Origin: Promerops cafer
Taxonomy: Eukaryota > Chordata > Aves > Passeriformes > Nectariniidae
Direction: 5' to 3'
DNA length: 64,000 nt
NCBI GenBank assembly: GCA_013398275.1
Contig: VZSE01000453.1
Location: 22,659-86,658, forward strand
Shown: piece after piece, positions 1 through 12,400 of the stretch
How the letters are laid out: each line of letters begins with the position of its first letter
How positions within the stretch are numbered: position 1 is the first letter of the stretch
Notes under the pieces: generated by a model
Told to the model about the DNA's origin: nothing
What the model saw: only the letters and a program-made list of their open reading frames with translations
Databases searched by the model: none
Position numbers and translations under genes: made by a program

Positions 1-3000
1 GGCATCGGCCTCGGGCGGGAGGAGCCCCGGGAGAGGCGCCGCGGGGAGCCAGGGCTGCCGGGGCGGCAGGTGAGGGGGTTGTGGGGGAAACAGCGCCGCA
101 GCCCGCGTGTCCTGACGTATTTTTATTAAATTAACATATAGAGTTTTTAAATGTATAGCTATTTAATTTATAGATGTATACATATATACATATATGTACA
201 TGTATATACATATATACATGCATATATATACGTAAAATGCGTGTGTGGATATATAAATACGACATACTATGTTGCGTGTAGTACATATTATATATACTGA
301 TTTATAATTCTAGATTACGCCCTGGTTTGTTTTATGGTGATTGGTAGGTACTAGCATGTTCCAGAATTGCAGATTTTAAGGTTTAAGTAATGTCCACTTT
401 AAAAAAAGCTGTCTTCCTGGTTTTTTAAGCAGTTCCATAAGGTATTTTTGAAGTTGTTAATGTTTGGTTCATGTTCTCATAAAACGAAATAAATAACTTG
501 GTAATTGTGGGCTGCCTCTACATTTGCATGGGCATAGCAGTCCAGGTGGTAATGCCTCCATTCTGCCTCTTGAAATAGCTGTGTGACAGCTGCTGCGTTT
601 TGCTAAATATTCATGGCAGCTCTATTAAAGTGCACTTCATGCAAAAGCAGCTTCTTACTCATCAGTGCCTGTGTTGAGGTTTCAGGCTTACTATAACACA
701 CTGCTCTGACAGATCACAGACATGTGTAAGACAAGAAACAAGCTTTCTATAAAGAGTTAAAATGGTTCAGCCTATTTGGGACTTTTGGTGTTTTTCCCAG
801 TGTATATTTGGTTCTCAGTGTTCAAGGGTGTTTCAGACCAGTGGGGATGCAGATCCTGCTGTGACCTGAATTTCTGCATTTCATTTTTGCAGCAGTGCCC
901 TGTACTTCTCTTCCAGCAGCGACGACGAATTTGAAATGTGTAAGTAATGACACGTTAGTTTGTGTTATGAAGGAGTATGAAAAGGACCCATTTCTGTCTA
1001 ATTATAGTGAAGTGTTTTTACACATTACTTTCTTTCATTGCTTGTGCTGCAAAGTAATTCTCTCCTTGCAGTGCAGTCTTGGTGTCTGTTCCACAGGGAG
1101 TGTTCTTGAATTGCCTCAAATTTGACTCTTTTTGCCTTGCATTATATTTTTCTTATTGCCTCAGTTTTGTCCCTTCCCTGTCACTCACTTGCTTCCTTCT
1201 TAGTCTCCAGAGTCTAGAAAGCTGCTGCCAGCTTTGAGGAATTGGGAGCTGGAATTATATGTAAATATAATTATGTTTGTTTTTTGAAAATACTTTAGAC
1301 CAAATCTTTACTAGATGCAAACTTTTAAAAATGCATAACAAGAGACACAGAACTTTGTTCTTAATTAATCTTCTTTTGTTTCAGTTTTAGCTAGACTGAA
1401 AACTCCCAAATCTGTTTCTAAAAAGGCAGATACAAGGTGGGTGCTGTCATTAATGAATTTTCTGGGTTCATAGTTTGGTTTTCTGTATCATATTTACTAA
1501 TCAGAATAGAGGAAAACAGTCTAAAGTTGTATGGATTCATAGGCCAGTCTAGGAGAGAGTGCAGACAGACCTGTTACATCTTCAGTCATGTTCAGGGCAG
1601 ATGTAAAATGGGATATTTGGAGGTGCACATGCTCTTGCCATTCCTATTCATGGATGCAGTTGGTGATATTTGCTGCAAGCAGCTGATAATGTTATGTTGG
1701 GTGGCTTTTTTTGGATTGCTGTTTCAGTAAGGCAAACTTACTGCTCTGTTTTTCTGCTTACTCCTACCTTTATTCCACACAATTTGCCCTTTTTTTTTTT
1801 TTAACAGTTTGAAAGGCTTCATTGATGACTCAGATGATTTCTTCTTGGACTTGAAAGTGAAAAAGAGCACAACGAAGAGTGGTAAGCAATCATCCATCAT
1901 AAAAAAAATTAAAAGATACTCTACTGTTCTTTGTGTTTTCCGATGTTTCAAGGGATTTCTTCTGTGTTAAGACAAAGGCAGGTCTCCTAAATGCAACTCC
2001 CAAAACTTTAAGCTCTTTCTTTTGAATTGCAGCACAGAAAGATCTTCAGACCCCAAAAAAGCTGATGACTCCTGGAAAGAGAAACACTTGCTGCCAGGAA
2101 TTGCAGTACCCAGACACTTCAAGTGACGCTGAAGATTCTGTCTTTGTAGAAAGTCCGTGGCATAATCACCAAAAAGAGGGAGTGAAAGACTTGGAAGAGA
2201 GTCAGAAGTGCAGAAATCTTTCACCTCCACAAAATTGGAAAGAGTCAGTTTTCAAAGGCAGTCCAGATTTGCCTGTTAGAAGGAAAGAAAGCAGCTGTGA
2301 AAATACAGAAAATAAATTGCCAGCTGTGGCAGTAGGACATGGTCCAGGGGTGGAATCAGATAGCTCAGATGACAGTTTTGGATCTTTAATGGAACGGATA
2401 AAGAAGCGAAGTCTACCCCGTAACCCAGTCCTAAGCACAAGCAAAACTGTCTTTCAGCCAAGTGCCTCAGGTGAGCAGTCCTGAGCTAACTTGCAGAGGT
2501 AATTGCCTGGTTCTTGCCATTTGTGTGGTATCAACCTCCGAGGTGCAGCCCAGCACCATGCAAAGGATTTTGGTGCAATCAAAAATTACTCCTCTGAGCA
2601 TTCAGAAAAGTCATCTTGTGCTATCAGGATGTAAGTTTTTCTTTATTGCTTGTTTTTATTATTGTAGGCACTTTTCGTTTTTAAAATTATTCTGACAGTA
2701 AATGTGGTGGATCCTCCTGGTGGTTTCTAATGATTCTGTGATTTCTTTTTTTAATGTATGCTGTGTAATCCTATGACTCTTCCTGTTGAACTAGAAAACA
2801 CCAAGCCACGCTGCAAAGATGCACAGCCCGTGAAAGGGGAGGGAGTCAAGACACCAAAGCCAAAATCCATTTCACTTCAAGGAACACCTTCCATGATAAC
2901 GACTCCTGCAAGAATTCCTGGGAGTGAATCAGTCAGTTGCTCACAGTCAGCAAAGACAGAGAAAAGGTGAGTGTTTCTCCATTGTTCTTGTGTTCTAGGA

Positions 3001-6000
3001 CAATTACAGATGGACAAAGAGATGCTAAGCATTTTGCATAGGATGATGTGATTCCTCTGCTGCCCAGAAACTTCTACTCATTCAGCATTTGTTAATGGTT
3101 GAGTAGCTGGAAACCAGAGTTTTCAGTCTCTCCAGTATGACAGGGAGAATTTAAACTGATCTCTGCCTAGGGGAATTGATGACAAATAAATCTGACAAAT
3201 GTCAAATCTTCCTTGTAAATGTTATCTCTCTTGCTATTCCTTGTCTTGTATGGCATGTGCTGGCTCTGTATCCAGCTGCTTACCTCTGAAAAGATACCAA
3301 AACTGATTCTGTTAGTAATTCATGCCTTCTAAACAAGAGTGTATTGATTTTTTTTTAAAATCTGAATTCCTTATAACTTGGAGAATTCATGTTTCTTTTT
3401 CTATACGTGGATGCAGCTTAGGCTTTTCAAAAGAATGCATTTTTCATTTTTAATAGCTGCCCTTATTATGCCTTCTAGCCATGTGCTGTTTCCTTTAATA
3501 ATTTCATAATGGTGTATACAATACCAAACTTTTAAATTATACCTTTAAAGGTGAGACTTTGTCAGAATGCTGCAGCATTGCAGTTAGTAATCCTGGTGGA
3601 GTATCTGCTTCCCCTGAAGTAATTCCTGAGCATTCCTGGACCATCTTCATCTGTTTCTGAAAATACACCTTTATTGTGATGATCATGTTAGGGCTGTTCA
3701 TATATGGATTAGATTTTGGTATAGTTGTGGCTCACTGTGTCAAAAGTCTGAGTCTCTTTTCCTACTTGGGAGTCCTCATAATCTAATTCTGTGAATTAAT
3801 GAAGTAACTACAGGACTGTTGCAGCAGTTCTGCCCCTTCATGCCCTCAGAGGGGTAAGAGGACAGTCATGGGCCTCATGAGGGCAAGCTGGTGGAAAGAG
3901 TCAGGAGAGGTTTATGCCACTTGAACCATCCCTGAGGTCTTTATTGGCTTTCAAGTGGCCATTATTTTTCCCTGTATTTTTCCATATCTCTGTACTTCAG
4001 CAAACTGCTTAATGGCTTTTCTTGCAGGCCCAGGGTATGTTCAGTGCCTGGTTGTTTCTTGCAAGATCTTTCAAATCCAGCTTCCCACTATGTGAAGTAT
4101 TTCAAGAAAAATAAAGAGGAGCTGGCCCAGAAGCTCTACAGGCTGTTTAATAGTACTATCTTTGAGCAAAAGGTTGGTTTCAAATCAAGAACTACCATTC
4201 TAAAATGCTGGTTAATATGTTACTCCTCACTTTTTGATGTGATTGCTCTTTATCGTCTTCAGATTGTAGAAGTTAAGCTTTATAGCATGGATTATGTTTG
4301 AATTTCTTCAAAAGGGGTTTGTCACCACCGTGATGCAGCAGTTTTCAGCTTGGCTTTGCTTTCCCAGCTCTGATGGTAATGCTGCACGTAATCTTTGTTC
4401 CTTCCTATTGGATGTTCATGTCTGCCTTTCTGGAACAGATTAAAAGGGTGATCCTTCAAATAACAGTTTAGGATGAACATAAAGCTACAAGTTGTGTTTC
4501 AAATTTAAGGTTCAATGTCAGAGAACTGCTGTCTCGACCTGGGATCATCATCTGGGATATTGGGGACCCTCCTCTGGTGAGAAATATCCTTGAGGGTGCT
4601 GCCCTCAGTAATTCCAAAGGGATTTCCCCCAGGAAGTAAAGTATTTTTATGCAGATGAGAAAATAGTGTTGAGCTGACAGGCTGAGGTCACAATTTCACA
4701 TAAAACTGAGCTGAACAGACTCACTATTGCTGAAGCAGAATATCTTACTGCCCAGTGCCTCAGCCCTGTACCTGGAGGTACTTGGAGGTAGTGTAGAGGA
4801 ACTAAGGACTTCTGTCTCACCCTGCATTGTGAAACTCTCATTGCTGGTTACAGAAAAACTGACAGTGGGAGTAAGAAGCCATGGAGGGGAGTTGGTGTCT
4901 TAAGTGTTAAGGGGACCAACAGAGACATCCTGGACTGGCTTTGCAGTAAATACAAGGGGAAGCCAGAGGGCCAGAAGGTAAGAGAGGAGGTAGGAGAGGG
5001 CAGATTACATGCACTCTTCTGTTTTTCAGTTACCAGAGAACATGGCAATAATCTGGAATAAGAAAATGAGAAAAACAGCGGGGTACTGTGTAACGGGGCA
5101 GAGAGAAGGCCCTGAGGGGAAGCGTTATGCTCGCATTGAACTCTCTGAGAAAGTCTGTGACTCTGCAGGTAGGTCAGAGAAAGGCTGGCTCCTCTTTGAG
5201 GAAGCAAGTTTTAGAGATAAAAACATAAAGAGATCTGGAACTGGAGCCTGCTTTGAAATTTTTTATTACCTTGTATAAATAAATTCATGTATGGATTTAT
5301 CCACATTCCACAGCCCTTCTAAGAGGCTGGGCAAATGTACAAAATCTGAGAACAGAGATGTAGTCACACTAACTGCAGTATTGTTTATATTTCTTAATGA
5401 TTTGAAGACCTACAGGCATGGTGTTACTCTAATTCTGTGTTATAATGGCAGTCTAAATTCTGACTTCTCCCATCACAGCAAGACACCTTGTTGGTAGTAT
5501 TTAAAGCTGGAATAAAGATGGGCAGTGCCACATTAAGTTCTCTTATGTGGTACTGTGACTGTTATTTCTCCCTCATCCCCTCCCAATATGGGAAAATTAA
5601 TCATAAAATGGTTTGGATTGAAAGGGATCTTAAAAACCATCACTAGAACAGGTTTCTCCAAGCCCTGCCCAGCCTGGCCTTAAACACTTGCAGGGATGGG
5701 GCAGCTTTACCAACCAACCAAAAAACTCCAAACAGATCAGGTGTTTGGGGGAGTAATGAGGATGCAGAATTGGGGCTGATCACAGGACTGGAAATGCACT
5801 AAGTGAACCTTGTTTTGGAGCATTTTATCTTACCAAGACATCGGTAGTTCTAACCCTCAAAATAATACTTGAACCAGAATGAGTGTTGGAGGTGTAAAGC
5901 AGTGACCCAAGGTGAGCTTGTTCTTCCCCACAGCTGAGTGGTTTTTTGTTTGCTTTACCTGAAGATCGCCTTCGGGACACGCTCATCCACGAGGTTTGCC

Positions 6001-7300
6001 ACGCAGCCACCTGGCTCATCAGCGGCGTTCGGGACGGACACGGGCGGTTCTGGAGGTTCTATGCCAACAAATCAGCTGTAATCCATCCAGAGCTGCCAGT
6101 GGTGACACGATGCCACAGCTATGAGATCAATTACAAATTCACCTATGAGTGTGTTCGGTGCAAAGCTACGTGAGTAATGCTTTCATCTTGCATATGACTG
6201 TCTCCTGTGTCTAGAAATCAGGGTTCTCTGAAATAGTAGAGCAATTTGGATACTCTGATGTTTTCCAGAGCCCACAGTACCTCAGTATGTGATTCCACAT
6301 TTGTTTCCAGGTAGTTTTAGTTCTAGTTCAGAGGTCAGGACAGGCAGAAATGTCATCTGAGGACTACTGTTGATGAGGGAAGGCCTTTGGGAAGCAGTAA
6401 GAGATATATACTTAAGCTTTGAAGGAACAAATCCCCATAAAAACTGGGCACAGAATATTTGACAGGGATTAGATACTAGATAAAACTACCAGAGGAAGCT
6501 TCCAGCTTGAAGTCCTGATGACTTTAAATTATAACTGCAACTTCACAGATGTGAGCAGCACTATGATGGGAAGGATTGACACTGGGAAACAATAATGACA
6601 CCATTTATGGCTTTTTTTTTACTTCAGGATCGTATGTGTGACTCCCAGAAGTACTGGAAGGAAACACCTCACATACCCTGAAGTGTTCATTAGGACTATG
6701 CAATGCAGTACTTGCTTAGATGCAACAGAGCATTGAGAAGATTTTTTTTTTTTAGTGATGTCTTGGAGGGGAGAGGCCAAGAGGCAGTTGGTACATGGGT
6801 TGTGGAGGTAGTTGGAAATGTTGTGGCACTCTGTACTGGTAGGCTGAGAGTAGAAGAGACAGAGGAAGGAAAAAGCACAGGAAAAAGTTCCAGAGTAGAG
6901 AAGTGTAACGCAGATTTGATTGTACCACTGTATGATGTGCTGCTCCCTGTTCAAAAACCCTGCCTCAGAAGTCTGAGCTGGGCAGCAGAGAAGGGGGCCC
7001 TTTGCCCTGAGCGCTGTGGAATCGAAGTCCTTGTTTTTGCCTTTCAGCATCGGGCGGCACTCGCGCTCCCTGGACACGGCGCGGTTCGTCTGCGCCTTCT
7101 GCGGGGGGCAGCTGGCCCTGCGGCAGCCCCCGGGCCAGGGGCGCGCCCCTGCCAGCACACAGCTCACGCCCTTCGCCAAGTACGTGAAGGAAAACTACGG
7201 CCATGCTAAGAGAGAGCAGCGAGGGCTGAGTCATGCAGAGGTCATGAGGAAACTCAGTGCTGATTTTGCTTTGAAAACCAAGCTGGAAGATTCCTTTTAA
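1..7300 (+). CDS. GCNA: GCNA: germ cell nuclear acidic peptidase (SprT-like), 5' end outside window
   Basis: Nuclear metalloprotease-like protein of germ cells, known for DNA-protein crosslink and genome-stability roles. Exons I place: 1-69 (frame open, no ATG, so the start is upstream), 893-939, 1385-1436, 1808-1881, 2033-2470, 2795-2966, 4028-4172, 5030-5168, 5965-6169 and 7048-7300 (TAA 7298-7300). Junction phases all agree, giving at least 530 residues. The first half is acidic and disordered, rich in Ser/Asp runs. The second half is the SprT domain: a helical start (exon at 4028), then the zinc motif HEVCH in exon 5965-6169 (HExxH, matching the family's HEMCH). A zinc-ribbon follows with CVRC before the last intron and CAFC after it. 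The C-terminal TPFAKYVKENY and GLSHAEVMRKLSADFA segments match my memory of human GCNA. Human GCNA is longer (about 690 aa), mostly in the disordered part. The acidic half is assigned by context and style, the SprT half by clear similarity. Confidence 0.93.
173..232. repeat. (TA/CATA)-rich simple repeat
   Basis: Alternating purine-pyrimidine run of TATA/CATA/TGTA units inside the first visible GCNA intron. It looks like a decayed dinucleotide microsatellite. The rest of this 823-base intron (70-892) is AT-rich with nothing recognisable. Confidence 0.8.
5597..5715 (-). mobile_element. CR1 LINE 3'-end fragment
   Basis: The + strand reads like the reverse complement of an avian CR1 3' region: an AATCATAAAATGGTTTGG-type start, then a GATCTTAAAAACCATC-like segment and CAGCCTGGCCTTAAACACTTGCAGGGATGGGGCA-like text (motif at about 5670-5704). 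It is an old, short copy inside the GCNA intron before the HExxH exon. Confidence 0.75.
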
Positions 7301-7934
7301 TATCTCAGTACACCTCCTTTCGTGGTGCCAGTTAGATTTTGTATAGAGAGTAGTAGAAGCTGGGAGCAGCACTTACACACAGCATGACTCCAGTGAGTAA
7401 GGGATTTACTGTTCCATCTGGGCAGCTGATGTGCTGAAGAACTGCTCCGTGTGCATCTGGCTGGGATTGCCAGAGGCAAGAAAGTCCAGGCCCACCAGCC
7501 CAAGTCCTCTGACTCTGAATGACTCCAGCGCAGGAAAAGGGGCACACCTGAGCTGGGCTTCAGCATGGGTTCAGATACTCTCCCATGGAGTTTCCTGAAA
7601 GATCCTTGCCTCTTTTTGTTAAAATTAAGTGGTAGGTAGATGGTGCCTTAAATCCTTTAACAGAATATGTGAGTTTCTCCAAAGGCCTTTAGCCCTCAGT
7701 AACAGTAAAGCTCTCATATATTTGAATGTGGAGTACCTCCATCACTGACATTTTGTAAAAATTAAAATAGATGCAGAAGGTCAGGCTGGGGAAAGCAGAT
7801 TCAAACACTTTCCCCAAGAATGGGGAGGTCTTGTCATGGCTTAAGTCTTTCATGTAAAATGCAACTGAGTGTGTGTTATAGTGTTTGTGTCTTCTCTAAG
7901 CAAATTGCTCAGGGGCTTAATAATTTTGATAATC

Positions 7935-7940
7935 AATAAA
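7935..7940 (+). terminator. GCNA: Candidate GCNA polyadenylation signal AATAAA
   Basis: First AATAAA after the GCNA stop codon, 635 bases downstream. It would give a 3' UTR of roughly 650 bases. Position and motif only; no transcript evidence. Confidence 0.55.
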
Positions 7941-8905
7941 TGCCAGTTTGATACAAACTCTTGCAATGAAGCAGGCTGCTTTGGTTCAATTTAATCATGA
8001 CTGTGTAGGAATACAGAACTCTGGTTCCAGCCCAGCTCTCCAGCTGTGGATCAGCACAGTCATTAACATCCTTTGGTCACTGGGATTACAATCCAAGGAT
8101 CCCCATTCCAGCAGGCCCAGGGCTGCTGGGTCATCTCCCAGGAGCCCTCATCAAGCCTAGGGGCACTGAGGCACCACCCTCCCTTCCCCAGCACCGATGA
8201 AGGTAAGGAGCATTGGAACTAGAAACCAACAGCAAAAACAACAGCACCAAACCACTGACCATTCAAAAACTGATTAATTACTGTTCACAGCACTTCTGAG
8301 GAAAAAGAAAACAGTAGTGAGCAATATACTTCCAGGAAGTTCTACCCTTAGGGGATTTGCCAGTAGAAACGTAGAAAGATTGAAAAGTCAAGTGTGGCAA
8401 TGGGGTTATGGGGCTTCCACATCTGACAGCACTTCACAGCTAATCAATCCTGGCTGTCACTGGCAGGGAGTGCCTCTTCCTCAGCTCTGTCACTGTAATT
8501 GTCCCCTCCTTTGCTCACGAGACAGATTCACAAGCAGAGCCACAGAGGAGGATGTACATGATGGGAGATACTGTGAAATGCAACAGCAAGAACATTTAAA
8601 AGGGATTAATTCAACAACAGCTATTCTGTTCCAGTCTTGGGAAATTTCTGCAGTTAAGTTCAGCATGGAAGAATGTCAGACTAGTATATCTACGAGTACT
8701 CAGCCCAGCATCTTAACCTTCTTCCCTCTGGGAAGGAACCACAGTCCTCTCACTGAGCCAGCAGAAAGTTCATTTCCTAGAGAACCTCAGTGCTGGGCAC
8801 ACACCAGCATTACATGGAGTAAGAGAATAGAGACTGACCAAAAGAACTGGCACTTTGTAGCATTCGTTTCATTTTTACTCCCAACAGCTCTAGCTTTGGA
8901 ATTCT

Positions 8906-8911
8906 TTTATT
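8906..8911 (-). terminator. BRCC3: Candidate BRCC3 polyadenylation signal
   Basis: TTTATT on the + strand reads AATAAA on the BRCC3 strand, about 550 bases past its stop codon. Position and motif only. Confidence 0.45.
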
Positions 8912-9458
8912 TGGTTTGACATATGCTGAACACAGATCCTATGTCAAAGATCTTCCAGGTCTGTTCCCAAGCTTCCCTCCCACCTCTCACCTGCCTGGGT
9001 GAATGACCAGTGATCCAGAACATTACTAGATAGAAGATCATGGTCAACTGAAGCTACTAAGAGAAGGCAGAGGTTGGCAGCATCAGATATCACAGCAGGG
9101 ACACACTCTTCCCCTCTAACCCTCCTGTTCCAGGCTCCTGGAATACACGTAAAGCAGTAGGACTTCTGTCAAAATACAGAGGGAGAAACAACAGGTTCCC
9201 TAGGTGTGTGCTCCCCAGAACAGGAGACTTCAGGTGCTGTCCAGCCCCACCACTGAGCCAGAAGTGCAGCAAGTGCAGACACAGCACTGCTTTGCACCAA
9301 GCTGGGGCAGGTAAAGTCCTGATCCTGGAGCTGTGCTCTTTGCTGCAAAAGAGGCACAGCCAATACCTTCACTGAGGCAATGCAGGGCCACCCTTCAGCC
9401 TGGAGTAGTTCTTGGAGGTTTTTTCGTGTCACTTTCCTGAAGGGTCTGCATTTCCTCC

Positions 9459-12400
9459 TCACTCTAAAGCAGCAAGTTCCTCCAGCAGCTGCTCCTTCTC
9501 CTGCTGCAGCTCCTGCACGCGCTGCTTGTTCTGCTCCAGTCTGTCCTCGAGCCACTGCAGCAGGGGCCCACTGATGGCAGACATTTGGCTGCAGAGGTTC
9601 TTGGTGAACACTGCAAAGAGCAACACCACATCATGCCAGGACAACACACGACAGGTTCAGGGTGCTACAACACCCCCAAAGCCAACAGGCAGCCAAGGAA
9701 ACCTTCCAGCATCCTGGCCATGGCAACCACACATCTGCACAGGAAGGTCAGAACCAGCAGCTTGTAACAGGGAAACACCATTTCAGTGAGACCCAGGCAG
9801 GGATGACAGACCTATGATGAAAATCTGCACACAGCTCATCTCTGATGCTAATTAATTTCTGAACTTAGAAGCATCACAGAATGCCTCGTTTCCTAAACGT
9901 GTGAGAATGGAAAATGGGGTAATAAACTTGGAAGAGAAGTGGGATTAGGATTCACCCCATCACAGTGGCAAAAGGAAAGATGTCACACCCATGTAACACC
10001 TATGAAGTGCTAGGAAATGGAAGTGTGCATACAGGTCAGCCAGACACTACTTTAACACTCAACAAATCCCAAATCCCCTTTCCTGTTCCAACAGGAAAAA
10101 TAACCTAAACAAACCAAGCCCCAAAACCCCAAACGATCCCAAAGTCTCTTGTAATTTTAACCAATTCTACAAAGCCTGAAGGATACAACATTCATGAACC
10201 CCAGGATTAGGGTGTTTTACAGCCTTTGAAGTTTTTATTTTAAGTTCCTAGTTATAATTCTATTCCTATGTAACACAATTCCACCATTTTGATTCTGGGG
10301 GCAGCACTCTGGATTGTCACATGCAAGAAAAGAATCCTTACCTGAGCCATTATGGATCTTGGTTACAGAGTCAAGATGGGTGAGGCTAAGGGAAGGAAGA
10401 GAAAGCAGGTTACAGACAAGACAGCAGGGAACTGTGTATTAAACCCAGGCTGTAAAACCAGCTGCCCACGAGTCACTGACCAGACCTAAACCTCTTCACC
10501 TGCTGAAGCCCTGCACATTCACAAGGATAACAACCTGTGATCACAAAACCCCAAAATTCTGCTGCTAACCCCAGGCTCAGTTCTACAGACTTCAGTAAGT
10601 GCTACAGAGGCACAGGAGCAGCTAATCCTTCTTAATTTCTAGAGCTTTGCTCAGGCTTTGGTAGTCTAAGTACAGCAACAGTAGAACACATCAGCAAAGA
10701 CAGCCTTGGAGAGGGGCAGAGCCCCAGGGGCAGAGCCGGGGTGGGGTCACCTGTGAATTCTCCTGTAGGCATCCTGCTCTTCTTGGCAAAGGATCTTGGG
10801 CAGCTCCACAGCTGATTCCAGACACACCTTCCCAATGGTTTCATGGGGGACAACATGAATGGGAATTTCAATCCTTTCGTATCTAGAAGGGTATGAGATA
10901 GAATTAAAAGCAGCCAACAAAGAAATGACAACCTTACAGCAGTCTGTCCTAGGCCTGGCAGTGCTGCACATCCACTTTGGGGAACACATGCCTGAGCTGA
11001 CAGGCAAAGGAAAGCATTTTATATCCACATACTTGTCTTGACTTTTAATTGTAACGTGCAAACCTGAGGGCTCAACCTCTAGAACTGGAAGCAAAAAGGT
11101 GGTACTGCTACACAACAAACTGCAGTACAAATCCCCACCCTGACCTCAGCAAATCTTAAGAGAATAAATTATCTAGGCTAAATGAATCACTCCCCATCTT
11201 TTGATTCTCTTCCAGCAGCCTGCAGGAGCAGAAGCCAGGAGACCCTGTGCAGGCCTCTCCGTACATTTGCTCCTCACAACAGGCTGAGAAGGCACTTATT
11301 AGAGACAACCCAGAGAGAGACAAGACAAAATACAATCAGACATAATATTCTTCTGCTGTACTCACTCTGAGCTCTTCTGGGCCTGAATAGACTGGAAACA
11401 GGTATAGAGAATTCTGCCTGTCTAAGAGAGACAGCAGAAAGTCAGATCCTAAAGGCAAAAAACATCTAAAAGGCAAAGACACATTCCTTTAGGAAGCTTT
11501 CAATAGAATTCCAGATGTCTGCTGTGATTTGCTTGCTGGAGGTGCATTGATAAACCCTTTAATGATGAAAAGACTCTTAAGCAGCAGCTGCCTGGACAGC
11601 CTAGACCTGACTGTCAGCTTATCTCACACAACAGCCACCCCTCCTGGAGAGGCTGGAAGAGGGGCAGAGCTGTGTGTGCTGGGCTGGACACCTGAGGGAA
11701 GGGCCCTGGCCCATTTCAGAGCACACTCTGCAGCTGCAGCCCCCCTGGGCAGCTCAGAGCAATCATCACTTGTTCTCCTGCCCCTGGGATCACAATCCAA
11801 ACCATTCCTACTGTGCTTTCCACAGCTGTACTCCCAGCACAGCTCTGCCCTTCTTGCAGGCTGCACCCAAGGACTTCAGCTCTGCCCTCATGAGCACCTG
11901 GAGGGTTTGTTACCATTTTTAAGTTGCCTACCTTGGTGTTCTTATCCTCAATGAAGCAGGAAAAGATCAGCCCTACAAACCCTTGGTCCATCATCTGATA
12001 CATGGCCTGTGTGCGGACATCTGCAGGGACAGAAGCGAGGGTGAGAGCTGCCCTGCTCACCTGCAGGACTGGGAAATGATCTGCCACCTTCTGAAGGGTG
12101 ATCTGGAATTTGGTAACAAATGTCACAAACTTCATGTTTACATCCTCACTCTGGGTGACTTGATTTTAAATAAAGAACTTGATCCAATTTAAAATGTAAT
12201 TAAAGAGCAAATCCTAAAAAATAGAAGATAAGCTCACAAACCCAAGAAATTATCTCACAGCCAGCCTGGTGGCACAGGTCACCATGAAATCCAACACATA
12301 TAAGGTACTGGGGTACTTCTTCTATGAAAGTTTTCAGCTATGCATTAACAGCCACAGATATCAGAAATCATCATGGCAAGCCCAGGATTCCCACAGCTTT

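Larger units (their letters stand above)
7301..9458. other. Convergent 3' ends of GCNA (+) and BRCC3 (-); no further gene
   Basis: GCNA and BRCC3 converge here. The left part is GCNA 3' UTR, ending near the AATAAA at 7935. The right part is BRCC3 3' UTR, probably ending near the reverse AATAAA at 8906-8911. The open frames in between, the longest 200 codons at 8317-8919, show no family resemblance and I treat them as chance. Confidence 0.6.

Noticed and set aside
6628..6760. Acceptor-like poly-T plus CAG (about 6622-6627) before a possible extra GCNA exon
   Set aside because: Joining the exon ending at 6169 directly to 7048 keeps frame and restores the CxxC...CxxC zinc ribbon; the insert would add a stop.
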